A DNA stretch of 64,000 bases from Alisma plantago-aquatica (taxonomy: Eukaryota; Streptophyta; Magnoliopsida; Alismatales; Alismataceae): contig OY856412.1 in the NCBI GenBank assembly GCA_963693085.1, positions 1,408,570,694-1,408,634,693 on the forward strand. The letters run 5' to 3'. The notes under the pieces were generated by a model. It saw only the letters and a list, made by a program, of their open reading frames with translations. It was not told the origin of the DNA and made no database searches. Shown piece by piece: positions 47,106-58,311 of this stretch (position 1 is its first letter; every line of letters begins with the position of its first letter). A program made the translations under genes and the position numbers.

Positions 47106-47587
47106 GGCGTCGGTTATTTATAGAAAACCGTCAGGAAAGACCTACAGCGTCGGTTTTTTCAATAAACCGACGCCTGATGTGGCCAAAGCAGTCCTGGAAA
47201 TGGCGTCGGATATTCATATCAAACCGACGCCTATTTAACATATAGGCGTCGGTCGTTTAGTATATAACCGACGCCAAAAGTGTTCGCGCCACAAAAAATG
47301 GCGTCATCTAGGGCACTTTATGCGTCGGTCATCTACTAAAAGACCGACGCTATATTCCATAGTGGCGTCGGTTATTTACTAAAACACCGACGCAGAAAGT
47401 GCCCTAGATGATGCCGTTTTCTGTGGCGCGAACCCTTTTGGCGTCGGTTATCTACTAAACGACCGACGCCTATAGTTAAATAGGCGTCGGTTAAAAAACC
47501 GACGCCGAAGTGTTCGACCTTTAGCGACGCCCACATAGGCGTCGGTCGGAAACCGACGCCAAATGGGGTTAAACGACCGACGCCAAA
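47106..47587. repeat. 3' subterminal repeat array of CACTA-2
   Basis: About nine inverted pairs of GGCGTCGGTT-type half-sites, some degraded. The part at 47243-47473 forms one larger foldback with arms of over 100 bp. Confidence 0.9.
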
Positions 47588-47609
47588 GGCCGTTTCTGTA
47601 GTAGTGTTT

Positions 47610-48481
47610 CCTCTTAGCCCACATATCCATAATTGCTTAGAGATACATGTGTTAGGCTATTTTCTTCATGATTGGAAATCTTTGTACTATTTCGAGGGTA
47701 TGGGACAATTTAGATCACTTTTCAAGACAAACTGAGGTACATGGTGTACTTATGCATGAAAATCATAAAAGTTATGAGTGCAACTACATGACATGCACCT
47801 AAAGGTAATGTGCATGAATCACTATACATTTTTTTTTTCATTTTATGCAAAAATATGAAAATAACAATGCAAATCCTATCTACATGCTATGCACGCAAAA
47901 GAAGTTAAAACTGTACTTTACTTCCAATTCTTGGGTGGATTATGGAAAAATGAAGTGGAATGATCACAAGATTAAGTGACTGAACCTTAGAAGAATATTA
48001 TGTGTCCCTCCTTACTGACATGTGTAGTAGTTCAAAGGGTTCTTTCTCTTATATCCAATTAAGGTCTCATTACCATTTGATTAGGTTAGGCTCAAACAAC
48101 TGTTACTATCCACTTTTCATGAGTCAATGGGGGTGTGGGTGTGACATATTGCTTCAAAGTTGACATAATCAATCATTTTCATAGGACAAGTATCCCAAGG
48201 ACAACCAAGTTAAGCTATCCAAAAGACCCAGAAATTTTGAAATTCCCTTAAATTTCCCATGAAAAAGCGAGATGACAATTTTTAAGACATCCACGATTAC
48301 ACTAGATAGATGTGGATCCTAAACAAACACTAAAATTGCAAGAACAAATAACAAAGCAGAAACTAAAAACAACTAAAGAAAAGATAAAAGATAGAGTTGT
48401 TCCAGCCACCCCCCTAAGCTTGAATTCGACTATGGCCTCATAGTCAAAAACTAACTTAAGGGTGGAACAGTGATACCCTGA
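47610..48481 (-). other. 3' untranslated region of the Athila-type element, part before CACTA-2
   Basis: Between the third ORF and the CACTA-2 insertion. No conserved frame is seen. It joins 36622-37295 when CACTA-2 is left out. Confidence 0.6.
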
Positions 48482-50065
48482 TCAATCTTGCGGAGGCGGT
48501 GGTGGGTATTGCGGTGCCATAGGATCCCAAGACGGGTACTCCCCCTGGAAGCTTGGATCATATTGGGTCCTCGGCGGAGGCTGTGGATAGCCTCCAAAGT
48601 AGTCTTGACTCCAGTAATGGTCAAAGAAGGGCTCCTGTTATGTCTCTATCCGCTGCAACCAGGTGTGCATTTGCTCTTGGTTGGCGAGGATGAGCCGCTC
48701 GTTCTCGAACATAGCCCGTTGGTTGTCAAGTACCTGGCTCGTAGTCTCATGAATGCTGGTATACATACCCATGTGCTACTGCTGAGTCTGCTGGATGTCC
48801 TACAGCATGGTGTACATCCCCTGCATGGAATAGGGAACCATGGATGGCTGCTCGTACTGTGGTGATGGCGGCGGGGGCTGAGATGATGAAGATGCACCCG
48901 GATGCATCCTAGGACGCTTCCGTGGTGCCACACGTGCTCGAAGAGGTGTGAAAGCCTCCTCTTCCTCTGCAGCCTCACCTTCTTGCTCGTCACCACCGTC
49001 GTCTTCCTCGGAGGACTCGATGGCTATGATTGGCCACCGGAAGTGCTGCTTGCCCTCAATGTTGAAGACGTTGTCCGGTAGGGAGCTCTCCTGATAAGCT
49101 TGGTTGACGTGGCAATGAGCGTACGCCAACCCGTCCCGGAAAAGAATAAGGTTTGAACGGTGCAAGTGTTGCACGTTCACCTTGCTCCTCGTAGAAATCG
49201 GAGTCATGGACTGAAGGTTCAGCCCCAAGTAAAGTGCCAACTTGGTGACAAGACCACCAAAATGAATTGGAGCCCTCCTTGTACTCCTTTTCACCGCCAG
49301 GACGCGCTGTAGCCAGAATGCCCCCCAGTTGCACTCTTGACGTTTCAGGAGTGCGTAAAGAAAGAACAGGTCACTCTCCTGAAACTTGCTCAAAGAAAGA
49401 TCGCTTCGAGCGAAGAAAGTCAAGCTCAACATCCTATGCAGGACCCGGACGAACGGGTGCTCAAAATCCGCTACCGCTGCATTATGGTAGCTCACCGTCT
49501 TTCCTGCCGGCACTGTAACTAGCTCGGCGAAGATTTGGTCATAGTCGGTGCGGGCGTCGGGACGTCAGTGATCGTTGCGGCTGTGGTTCCAGCTGAAGAT
49601 GTCATTGAACAGCTTCAACGTGATGTTGTAATTGTTGTTGAAGAGTCGGAAGGACACCCTTCCCCTGATCCACGTCTGGTCCGATCGTACCACGTCATTT
49701 GGTACGACGTAGATATCAAGAGACGCCATGAACTCAGCCACCAGTTCCTTGTATGTGGGCCATTCGCCGAAAAACGGCTGCCCATCCGCATGACAGTCGA
49801 TCGCATAAAGGCGATTGGTGTGCCGCGCTTGCCCGGCCAACACATAGGCCAAGTTGGCCTCGAACTCCAGCTCCTGGATCATGCCCCGGTCCACATACCG
49901 GGTGGGCTCGAACTTTCGCTTCATAATATCCTCGTAGACCTTCCTCACATCCATGTTGGCATGAATTAGGCGTGGACGAGGGATGGAAGCGGGTGGGGGA
50001 GGAACAAACTCCTCGATCTCCATAGGGTGAGCGCTTGAGGACGACGCTCTGGCGGTGTGCACCAT
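48482..50065 (-). pseudogene. Athila-type third ORF downstream of pol, broken by in-frame stops
   Basis: On the minus strand one phase runs from ATG at 50065 to TGA at 48482-48484, about 527 codons, interrupted by TGA at 49565-49567 and by three TAG codons between about 48817 and 48640. The N-terminal half resembles the ORF found in many Athila-lineage elements and plant 'putative transposon' proteins (for example SFRLFNNNYNITLKLFNDIF); the middle has an acidic EEDDGGDEQEGEAAEEEE run and a basic patch; the end is proline-rich. In Athila this position is that of the env-like ORF, but I see no convincing signal peptide or membrane segment, so an envelope role is not supported by the sequence. 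No other change breaks the phase, so the decay is recent. Confidence 0.75.
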
Positions 50066-50225
50066 GGTTGCGAGAAAAGATGGGATTAAAAGAAAAGAGC
50101 TCGGTGAAGATGGAGAAGAAATTCTCCGCTCGATGAAGATCTCCGCTCGATGACACTTCTCTGTAGTCTTGGAGGGCTTGGGGCAGTGCTAGGCGCAAAG
50201 GAGGATACTTGCTTTGAAGGTGTGA

Positions 50226-50290
50226 CGTCAAGTGACGTTGCAAGTCCCCTTAAATAGGCTTGATCGGCGCCCCTGTTGACCCGTCGATAC
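50226..50290 (-). promoter_or_regulatory. Candidate internal promoter before the third ORF
   Basis: On the minus strand, CCTATTTAAGGGGACTT (TATTTAA at 50250-50256) lies about 190 bp before the third ORF start and directly after a GTCGATACCATCGACCCGC motif pair. The LTR U3 has the same order: motif pair, then CCTAATTAGGGACTTATACC. This suggests a diverged copy of the LTR promoter. Confidence 0.45.
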
Positions 50291-50815
50291 CATCGATGCG
50301 GGTCGATGGTATCGACACATCTCGCGGGTATCCGCCTCCCTCGCGAGTATCGACGGCTGACGTTTGCTGGATCGAGAAACCCGGATTACTGACGTGTCTT
50401 CCGTCGATGGTATCGACGTAGCACCCGGATCGCTGACGTGGCTGTTGCAATCGTCGTCGATGTCTGTGTTCGGATCGGTGACATGTCCGTCGATACCATC
50501 GACGGGTGTCGATGGTATCGACTTGCTTTTATTGCGACACCGCCGTTGTGTTGCATTCAACCTGTGATGATGTCGATACCATCGACGAGGCCGTCGATGG
50601 TATCGAGTTGACTGAGCAAAATTCGTCTGAATATCTCCAGAGATCTCGATGGTATCGACTGGGGTGTCGATACCATCGACACTTTTATTGCGACCTGTCT
50701 GTGACCATGTCGATACCATCGACACGAGTGTTGATAGTATCGACGCAGTGCGATTTCTGCTGGTATCAACCTGAACCCATGTCGATACCATCGACGGGTG
50801 TGTCGATGGTATCGA
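50283..50815. repeat. GTCGAT-GGT-ATCGAC motif cluster between pol and the third ORF
   Basis: About a dozen copies of GTCGATGGTATCGAC or its reverse complement, mostly in inverted pairs (for example 50283-50313, 50490-50521, 50571-50606, 50644-50680, 50709-50743, 50779-50815). The motif is shared with U3 of both LTRs. Confidence 0.9.
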
Positions 50816-51040
50816 CCCTGCCTGTGCCTGCACATTCAACAAACGGATCAAGGTATCATTTTTAAACTAAAATTCAAACGAAATAAAAGCAATCTGTGAC
50901 TAAAATTAAACTATACTAGTGTACCGATGGTTGGGTTGCCTCCCAACAAGCGCCCTTGTTTAGCGTCTTAGGCTAGATGTCTTCCCTTCATCTCATTCAT
51001 GCACAAGTGAAATGAGTTTGACCTCATTCACTTTACTCTT
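50816..51040 (-). other. Spacer after pol of the Athila-type element
   Basis: Short AT-rich spacer after the integrase stop at 51041-51043. Nothing specific is seen. Confidence 0.5.
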
Positions 51041-51674
51041 TTAGTTCTCACCAAAATACAGCTTCAAGCGTTGCCCGTTCACCAAGAACGTGGCATCTCC
51101 ATCACGCACGAGAATCGCTCCGTGCGGTTTCACCTCTTCCACAATGAAGGGTCCACTCCACCGGGATTTCAGCTTCCCGGGATGCAGTTTGAGACGGGAG
51201 TTGAACAATAGAACGCTGTCTCCCTGCTTGAACGTGCGCATCTCAATATGGCGATCGTGGATCAACTTTGTGCGCTCTTTGTAGATGCGGGCATTCTCAT
51301 ACGCCGTCATGCGTAGCTCATCCAATTCATTCAATTCAAACAACCTTTTTCTCCCGGCCTCATCATAGCGCAAGTTCAGCCTTCTTAGCGCCCAATGGGC
51401 CTTGTGCTCTAATTCCACCGGAAGATGGCAAGCCCGGCCATACGCCAACCTAAAAGGCATAGTTCCTATAGGTGTTTTGTACGCCGTTCGATAAGCCCAA
51501 AGCGCGTCCGGTAGCAATACACTCCAATTCTTCCTTGTGGATGCTACGGTCCTTTCTAAAATCTTCTTGATTTCTCTATTTGATACCTCCACTTGTCCTT
51601 GCGTCTGGGGATGATATGGGGTGCCGATGTTGTGCTTGACCCCATATTTCTTTAAAAGTGTCGCGAATTTCTGA
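51041..51674 (-). pseudogene. Integrase C-terminal part of the Athila-type pol
   Basis: Same phase as the frame ending at 51677, separated from it by one in-frame TGA (51675-51677). It has the catalytic glutamate helix ([13 protein letters not shown]), the conserved [20 protein letters not shown] segment, and the C-terminal SH3-like part ([20 protein letters not shown]). Integrase would join element cDNA to host DNA in the nucleus. Confidence 0.88.
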
Positions 51675-51676
51675 TT

Positions 51677-54475
51677 TCAAAAATGTGTGCCTCCGTCACT
51701 TATGATCATTCGGGGAATCCCGAACCTGCAGAAAATGTTCTCTTTGACAAACATGCACACTACGTTCGAATCATTAGTCCTTGTGGGGATTGCCTCCACC
51801 CACTTTGACACATAATCTACAGCAAGTAAGATATAAAGATTTGAATTTGAGGACACAAAGGGTCCCATGAAGTCAATGCCCCATAAATCAAATACCTCAA
51901 CTTCTTGAAATACATTCAGGGGCATTTCCTGTCTCCTTGAGATGTTACCTGCGCGCTGGCACGGGTCACATTGCCTAACAAAATTATAGGCATCCCGGAA
52001 CAAAGTGGGCCAATAAAGGCCGCTCTCCAACACTTTAGCTGCTGTCCGTGAGCTAGCATGGTGTCCTCCTGTAGGCGACGCATGACAGTGATGGAGAACA
52101 CTCTCGTACTCCACCTCCGGCACGCACCTGCGAAGAATACCATCCCTGCACTGCTTCAAGAGAATCGGGTCATCCCAAAAATAATATCTCAATGACTGAA
52201 AGAATTTCTTTTTCTCTTGATAGGACCAATCCTCCAGGATGATCCCGCAAGCCAAATAATTCACAATTTCCGCAAACCATGGTTCTTTAGAATCAATTTT
52301 CAAAAGTTGCTCATCGGGAAAGGTCTCGGTAATGGGTATGTGCAAACCTTGTTCATCAACCCGCTCTAACCTAGACAAGTGGTCAGCCACCACATTTTCA
52401 ATTCCCGACTTGTCCTTAATTTCAATATCGAATTCTTGTAGGAGAAAAATCCACCTAATTAGTCTAGGCTTCACATCCTTCTTCTCCATCAAATACTTTA
52501 TTGTAGCGTGATCAGTCCACACAACCACCTTAGAACCCACTAAGTACTGCCGAAATTTTTCAAAGGCGAACACGACGGCCAATAACTCCTTTTCCGTAGT
52601 TGTGTAGTTCAATTGAGCATCATTAAGCATTTTTGAAGCGTAGAAAATCACAGCAGGCTTGTTATCTACCCTTTGCCCCAAAACAGCTCCCACAGCATGA
52701 TCGGACGCATCACACATCAACTCGAATGGCTTTGTCCAATCCGGCGTTTGAACAACCGGAGCTGAAATCAACTTTTCCTTCAAAACCTCAAATGCGTGAA
52801 GACATTTCTCATTAAAATCAAAAACTGCATCTTTTTCCAACAATTCCGATAATGGCTTTGCGATTTTCAAAAAATCCTTAATAAATCGCCGATAAAACCC
52901 GGCGTGTCTTAAAAAACTTCTCACCCCTTTTACAGAATTTGGTGGGGATAACTTAGAAATCACCTCAATTTTTACGGGGTCTACCTCAAGACCCTTGCTA
53001 GACACCTTGTGTCCTAGCACAATTCCTTCCGTCACCATCATGTGACATTTCTCCCAATTGAGGACCAAGTGTGTGTCCTCGCACCGCTGCAACACCTTAT
53101 CTAAGTTATAAAGGCATTCATCAAAAGACACTCCATACACCGAGAAGTCGTCCATGAAAACTTCAAGACACCTCTCTACCATGTCAGAGAATATGGCGAA
53201 CATGCAGCGTTGAAAAGTCGCCGGCGCATTGCATAAACCGAACGGCATACGGCGGTAAGCAAACGTCCCATAGGGACATGTAAACGTAGACTTCTCTTGA
53301 TCCAAAGGATCAATAGAAATCTGGTTGTACCCCGAATAGCCATCTAGAAAACAAAAATGTGACCGACCAGCTAGACGTTCCAAAATCTGATCGATAAATG
53401 GCAATGGAAAATGATCTTTAAGAGTTGCGGCATTCAATCGGCGGTAGTCAATGCAAACACGCCACCCGGTTACCAATCGGGTGGTGACAGGTTCATTCAA
53501 AAGATTAGTAGTGACAGTGATTCCCCCCTTTTTAGGGACTACCTGTGTGGGACTCACCCACGTTGTATCGGATATGGCATAAATGATCCCTGCAGCAAGA
53601 AGCTTTATGACTTCCTTCTTGACAACCTCCATCATGCTTGGATTTAGACGTCTTTGAGGCTGTATGACTGGCTTGGCTCCCTCCTCGAGCCGAATCTTGT
53701 ATTGGCAAAGTGTAGGGGAGATCCCCTTGATGTCCGCCACAGACCACCCAAAAGCTCCACGGTGGTTCTTGAGCACTATCAGTAGTTGCTCCTCCTCATC
53801 CGAACTCAAGTATGCAGAAACAATCACCGGTAACTTGTCCTCCTCAGCTAGAAAGACGTACTTCAGATGCGGGGGCAATGGCTTCAATTCCAGATCAGGT
53901 GGGCAAATAAGAGGTGATTGTAGCGGTGGGGGAAGTGTACCCAAATCTTCATAGTGCCTCATGTAAAAACATGGAAGCATTTGAAACATTTTGGCGCACT
54001 CCTTGAGTGAAGTACTCCACATCCAATCATAAGTGACATTTAACAAACACGCCTCCAAAGGCAATTCCGGATATGCATCAAAGACGGAAGTAACAATCAC
54101 ATCATCCTCCCATGAAGATGGAATGTCCTCATTCTCATCATTTGGAAACCCAACAGCCTTGCATAAAGAGACAACTTTAGTTTGCTCCATAAGGTCTACT
54201 GCTAGGGTCCCATTATCTATCCTGCTCATAACATGAGCCATATCCAAAAATGGCTTCCCAAGACAAAGTGAGATATTTCGTTCCACATGCTTAACCATGT
54301 TGCAATGTGCTTTTTCTTTATTAGATGCATTCCCATTGGGCATGACCATCTCAAAGCGATCATCCGCAATGCCCAAGGTCAAGCGACCTCTCCCCATATC
54401 CAAGATCATATCAGCTGTAGCTTGGAATGGGCGACCAAGTAGTAACTCATTTCCATGCTCGTCCTGCATTTCCAT
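51677..54475 (-). pseudogene. RT, RNase H and integrase core of the Athila-type pol
   Basis: A 932-codon frame. RT has [20 protein letters not shown] and the catalytic FMDDFSVYG near residue 440. RNase H shows [18 protein letters not shown] and [10 protein letters not shown], and the Athila-like [20 protein letters not shown] follows. Integrase has an HH-CC zinc finger (about 797-840) and two catalytic aspartates ([10 protein letters not shown] near 868 and IISDGG near 928). It is out of phase with the protease frame because of a single-base deletion in a T run near 54480-54500 and ends at an in-frame TGA. The core motifs are intact, so inactivation comes from few recent lesions. Confidence 0.92.
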
Positions 54476-55308
54476 AACGATGAAATCATCCGGAAAACAA
54501 AGCGGTCTACCTTTACCAAAACATCCTCACAGATTCCATACGGTTTCACCACAGAATTATCGGCCAATTGGATGGTCATGTTACTTGGTCTCGACTCCTT
54601 CAATCCAAGTTTCTTGAACGTAGAAAGGGGCATCAGATTGATGCTTGCCCCAGAATCACAAAGTGCTTCGCCAAATTTGAACTTCCCGATAAAGCAAGAA
54701 ATATTGAAACAACTGGGATCCTGTCTCTTTGGCGGCAAAGTGCCCATAATAAAAGCACTCATTTGCTCCTTCAATACCACGACCTCAGTGTCGGGTATCT
54801 TTCTCTTCTTGGTGATTACATCTTTGAGAAACTTCCCATAAGACGGGATTTGTTCGATCGCCTCTACCAAAGGAATATTCACTGATAACTTCCTAAAGCT
54901 GTCCAGAAATTTCTTAAACTGTGCATCCACCTTTCTTGCTTTTGCACTATTGGGATAGGGGACCGGAACGGTATGTGCCCTTTGATGAGGTGGCACATAG
55001 GGGGTTAATTTCTGTGGTTCCTCCTCAGTGGCTTGTTCTTCCTTACCATCTTCAGCTATGTCCTCAGTTTGCTCTATGACAGGTGCGGGCTGCTCTTTGA
55101 CTGTTGCTTCTTCAACTGTGTCCTGCAGTGTGCTTGTGTCATCCACCCTTTGATTTAACACTTTCTTACCGCTCCTCAATAAGATGGCCTTGGCCTGTTG
55201 GTTTCCCCCGGGAACATTGGTGTTCCCCGGAAAACCCGGATGTGCCGGCTTCTTCAAGCTTGCAATCTCGGCTGCCATCTGCGCCATGGAAGTCTCTATA
55301 GTTCTCAT
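54476..55308 (-). pseudogene. Protease region of the Athila-type gag-pol
   Basis: Same phase as gag, from which a TAG at 55324-55326 separates it. A charged, proline-containing linker is followed by a retropepsin with the active site LCDSGASINLMP and a flap-side segment (SNMTIQLADNSVVKPYGI). The frame shifts just before the RT frame. The protease would process the polyprotein in the particle. Confidence 0.85.
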
Positions 55309-55323
55309 TTGAGCCCCGTGGCT

Positions 55324-56490
55324 CTACAAAGTCTGCCCAAACTGGTTCATAAACTCACCCTGCTGCTTTATTTGCTGCCCAAAAGTGTTCATCAACTCTT
55401 GATTTTGCTTTATGACTTGATTGAGCAACTCCGTGCTCTTGTCCTCCGTGACCGGTGCAGGCTTGGCGTCCGGATCCTGCAGAAAGTTATTTGGATCCTT
55501 CCATGAAAATTTCTTGTCCTTCCGCCATGAATAATCGTTATTCCTGTACCCCTGCTGTTGCCTCATGTACTTGACCTGAGCCTCATCCTCGGACTCATTG
55601 TCTTCCTTCTGCAGCAACTTCTTTGCGAGAAGATCCATCTTCTCGTTCAGCTCTCTCATTGCCTTTGACTCACTGGCAACTGTTGCTTGCTCAACTGGGC
55701 CTCTTTCTCTTTCTCCCCAAGATTGCTTTCGTGCCATATTCTTCAGTATTTCCCAGCATCTTGTATCAGTGTTATTTAAGAAAAATCCGGAGCCAGCCGA
55801 GTCCAAATTGCTTCTATCATGCTCGGAGAGAGCAAAGTAGAAGATCTTCACTTGGGTTTCCTTGTCCAGTCCATGGTGTGGACATCTCCTCAATATGACT
55901 TGAAATCGCTCCCAAGTCTCAGAATAGGTTTCACCCGCCTGTTGGGTGAAATTGTGGATCTTCCGGATCATATCATTGGTCTTCTCAAGAGGAAAGAACC
56001 TCTCGAAGAAAACCTCCACCATGTGATCCCATGATTCAACAAACTCGTCGTCGAGGTTATGAAGCCACTCTCTTGCCACTCCAGCCAAGGAACTCGGGAA
56101 TAACTTGAGGTAGAGCACATCCTGCGGAAATCGATCTATCTTCACCATATCGCAGTTCTCAACGAACTGGCTAATGTGGGCCACTGGATCTTCATTTTTT
56201 AATCCGTGAAATGCGTTTGATTTAACCAGGTTAATCAGTGCTGGATCGATCTTGTAGGTTGGAATGTTTAGCCCTTGTTTCTTTATAGGCCCCTTTGATG
56301 CCGAGGAAGAAGACACCTTGATCTTCTCCCATATTGTCTGTGCTTCAGCCATTACTTCTTCTTGTTCTTGCTCAGATTCAAAATTTATATCATTGTGGTG
56401 TTCCTCCTCGTAGTAGTCCTCGTCCTCTAGTCCTGCAGATGGAACCTCAGGTGTGCGATTCACGTAGTCTCGACTACGTGTGTACACCAT
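55324..56490 (-). pseudogene. Gag of the Athila-type element
   Basis: 388 codons from MVYTRSRDYVNRTPE to a TAG. It has the retrotransposon gag capsid core (LYLKLFPSSLAGVAREWLHN, FFERFFPLEKTNDMIRKIHNF, ETWERFQVILRRCPHHGL). No CCHC zinc knuckle is visible in the C-terminal part, where related elements often have one. The start codon lies about 175 bp from the PBS. The terminating TAG is in a context where a CAG codon is likely ancestral, so gag and protease were probably one frame. Confidence 0.88.
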
Positions 56491-56663
56491 GCAAAGTACC
56501 TGAAAAAAATGGAAATAGGGGTTCAGTACAATGATTTGAACGAGTCAACACAATTATAGAGGAATAAAGGAATTTTTTTTTTGAAATTGTTTTAAAATAA
56601 ATAAAAAAAAATGTGGCCTAGAGTGGCCGCTCTTAGCACTCAAAGTGCCAATAATTCGCCGTG

Positions 56664-56681
56664 TCCCCGGCAACGACGCCA
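56664..56681 (-). promoter_or_regulatory. Primer binding site, tRNA-Asp type
   Basis: Minus-strand TGGCGTCGTTGCCGGGGA, complementary to the 3' end of plant tRNA-Asp with one mismatch, six bases inside the 5' LTR. This PBS is typical of the Athila lineage. Confidence 0.85.
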
Positions 56682-56687
56682 AAAACT

Positions 56688-58306
56688 TGACGTGTATTTT
56701 ACTACGCGCTTAAACGCAAGTATACGCGTCGAGTAATATAGGCCTTGTGAGGCCCGAGTCGAACTCAGGGATACGTGAACTATTGGAGACTTCTACTAAC
56801 TAATCGCAATCAGCTAGACCGATTAACAAAGTAGGGTTTTGTTGTTCAAATTAAAAAGAAAATAAAAATCAAACAAAGAAAACAATCGATTAAAGGTTAA
56901 TTTAATCAATTCAAAAGGATATCTTTAGGATGGCGGTTTCACCGCGGGTCAACATTGTATTAAGTTTCATATAATTCCTCACACTTCTCTCTCTATCCGG
57001 GTAGTGGCCTGAAAACAGAATTACCCACTGTCGTGGTGTAATTCACTACTTAGATTTAGGTTGATTCCACCGTCGTAGTAATCATTCCCCTAAACTAAGT
57101 GCATTAAAAATGGTCTCTCAGTTCCCACCATTAATTTTACAACTCCTTTGTCAAGGGTTTTATTAATTAATGTAGAATTCGTCTCTTTTCAACCGTTAAT
57201 CCTTCTGTCGAAGTGATTAAGGGCATTAAGTTATTATTATGGTGATCAAGCATAACAATAGAAATGGAGAAAACGAATCTATACCACGGATTTGAGAGTA
57301 AAATATGAATTATTGATATAAAAATGTCATACAATGCATTCCCGGGCTACTCCCGGTCCTAAAGATTGAGGGTTTTAGCCTCTCATGTTCATCTCACACG
57401 AATACATGGTAGAAATTGGGGAATTCATAAGAAAAATGGGAAATAAATGGGAAAACCCCTGAACGGAGAAGAACCGGTGGATCCTTGGCGTAGAACACGA
57501 GCTTCCCCCGCCTGTCGGTGGTGGAAATCGTCTTCGGCAACGTCTGAATCACCCGGGATAAGCTTCTCGGCCTCCGTTCTCCTTTCTCTCCTCCTCGGCA
57601 CTCGTGCAATCCAAAAATGAGATGATCCTCACGTCTGGGCGGCTGTCATTAGGTATAAGTCCCTAATTAGGTCGTCAAATAACAACAGCCGTCCGATCGA
57701 AATCAAAACAAATCCAACGCATATCTGCCGGCGTTGATACGATCGACGCGGGTCGATGGTATCGACCTGGCAGATTAGCGGCAGCTTTCCTTTCTTTTAT
57801 TCTGAGCGCCTGTGGTGATCTCGATACCATCGACTTGTGTGTCGATGGTATCGACTCCTTTAGCGTCGGTTGTTGTCGTTTAGCGACGCTGTAGCTCCCC
57901 TTGTGTCGATGGCATCGACTTGGGTCGATAGTATCGACAGTTTCCTCGCCAGCAACTTGAAGGGATCTCGATACCATCGACTTAGGTGTCGATGGTATCG
58001 ACTCTGTATTGCTCTTCTCGGCTGACAACCTGTGGCTTGGTCGATGGTATCGACTTCCGTCGATGGTATCGACGGAAGCAGATACTTGTTTTTCCTGAAA
58101 TTTCAGAACAAGACCAAGTAAATCCACACAATTTATAATAAGATGATAAATAATGCTCAAAATAGTAAAACAAAGGGGATTTCATATAATATGATGGCAA
58201 AGACCAAATTAAGTGAATTATGCAATATTATCCATAAAAATGAGTAATTAGAGCACAAAACACATATGAAATAGGTCTATAAATGCGACTCAAAATCATC
58301 GCATCA
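56688..58306 (-). repeat. 5' LTR of the Athila-type element
   Basis: Same length as the 3' LTR (1619 bp), with no indel and about 25 mismatches by eye, many of them C/T or G/A. The motif cluster of U3 is at 57727-58074. Confidence 0.95.
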
Positions 58307-58311
58307 ATACA

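Larger units (their letters stand above)
37299..47606 (+). mobile_element. CACTA-2, complete En/Spm-type transposon
   Basis: A 10,308-bp element with perfect 14-bp TIRs (CACTACTACAGAAA at 37299-37312; reverse complement at 47593-47606) and a 3-bp TSD, TTT at 37296-37298 and 47607-47609. Both ends carry arrays of GGCGTCGGTT/AACCGACGCC inverted repeats. It encodes a TNP2 transposase and a Ulp1-protease-type second gene on the plus strand. It lies in the 3' untranslated part of the Athila element and is therefore younger than it. Confidence 0.97.
34993..58306 (-). mobile_element. Complete Athila-type Ty3/gypsy retrotransposon
   Basis: Two LTRs of identical length (1619 bp: 34993-36611 and 56688-58306) are flanked by a perfect 5-bp TSD, ATACA at 34988-34992 and 58307-58311. 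The PBS matches tRNA-Asp. Minus-strand order: gag, protease, RT, RNase H, integrase, then a long spacer and a third ORF, then a long 3' untranslated part carrying CACTA-2. Without CACTA-2 and its 3-bp duplication the element is 13,003 bp, within the usual Athila range. By eye the LTRs differ at about 25 sites (about 1.5%), so the insertion is fairly recent. Confidence 0.95.

Noticed and set aside
48482..50065. A retroviral envelope protein in the Athila element
   Set aside because: The position fits an env-like ORF, but no signal peptide, furin-type site or membrane segment is visible; the content is acidic and proline-rich.
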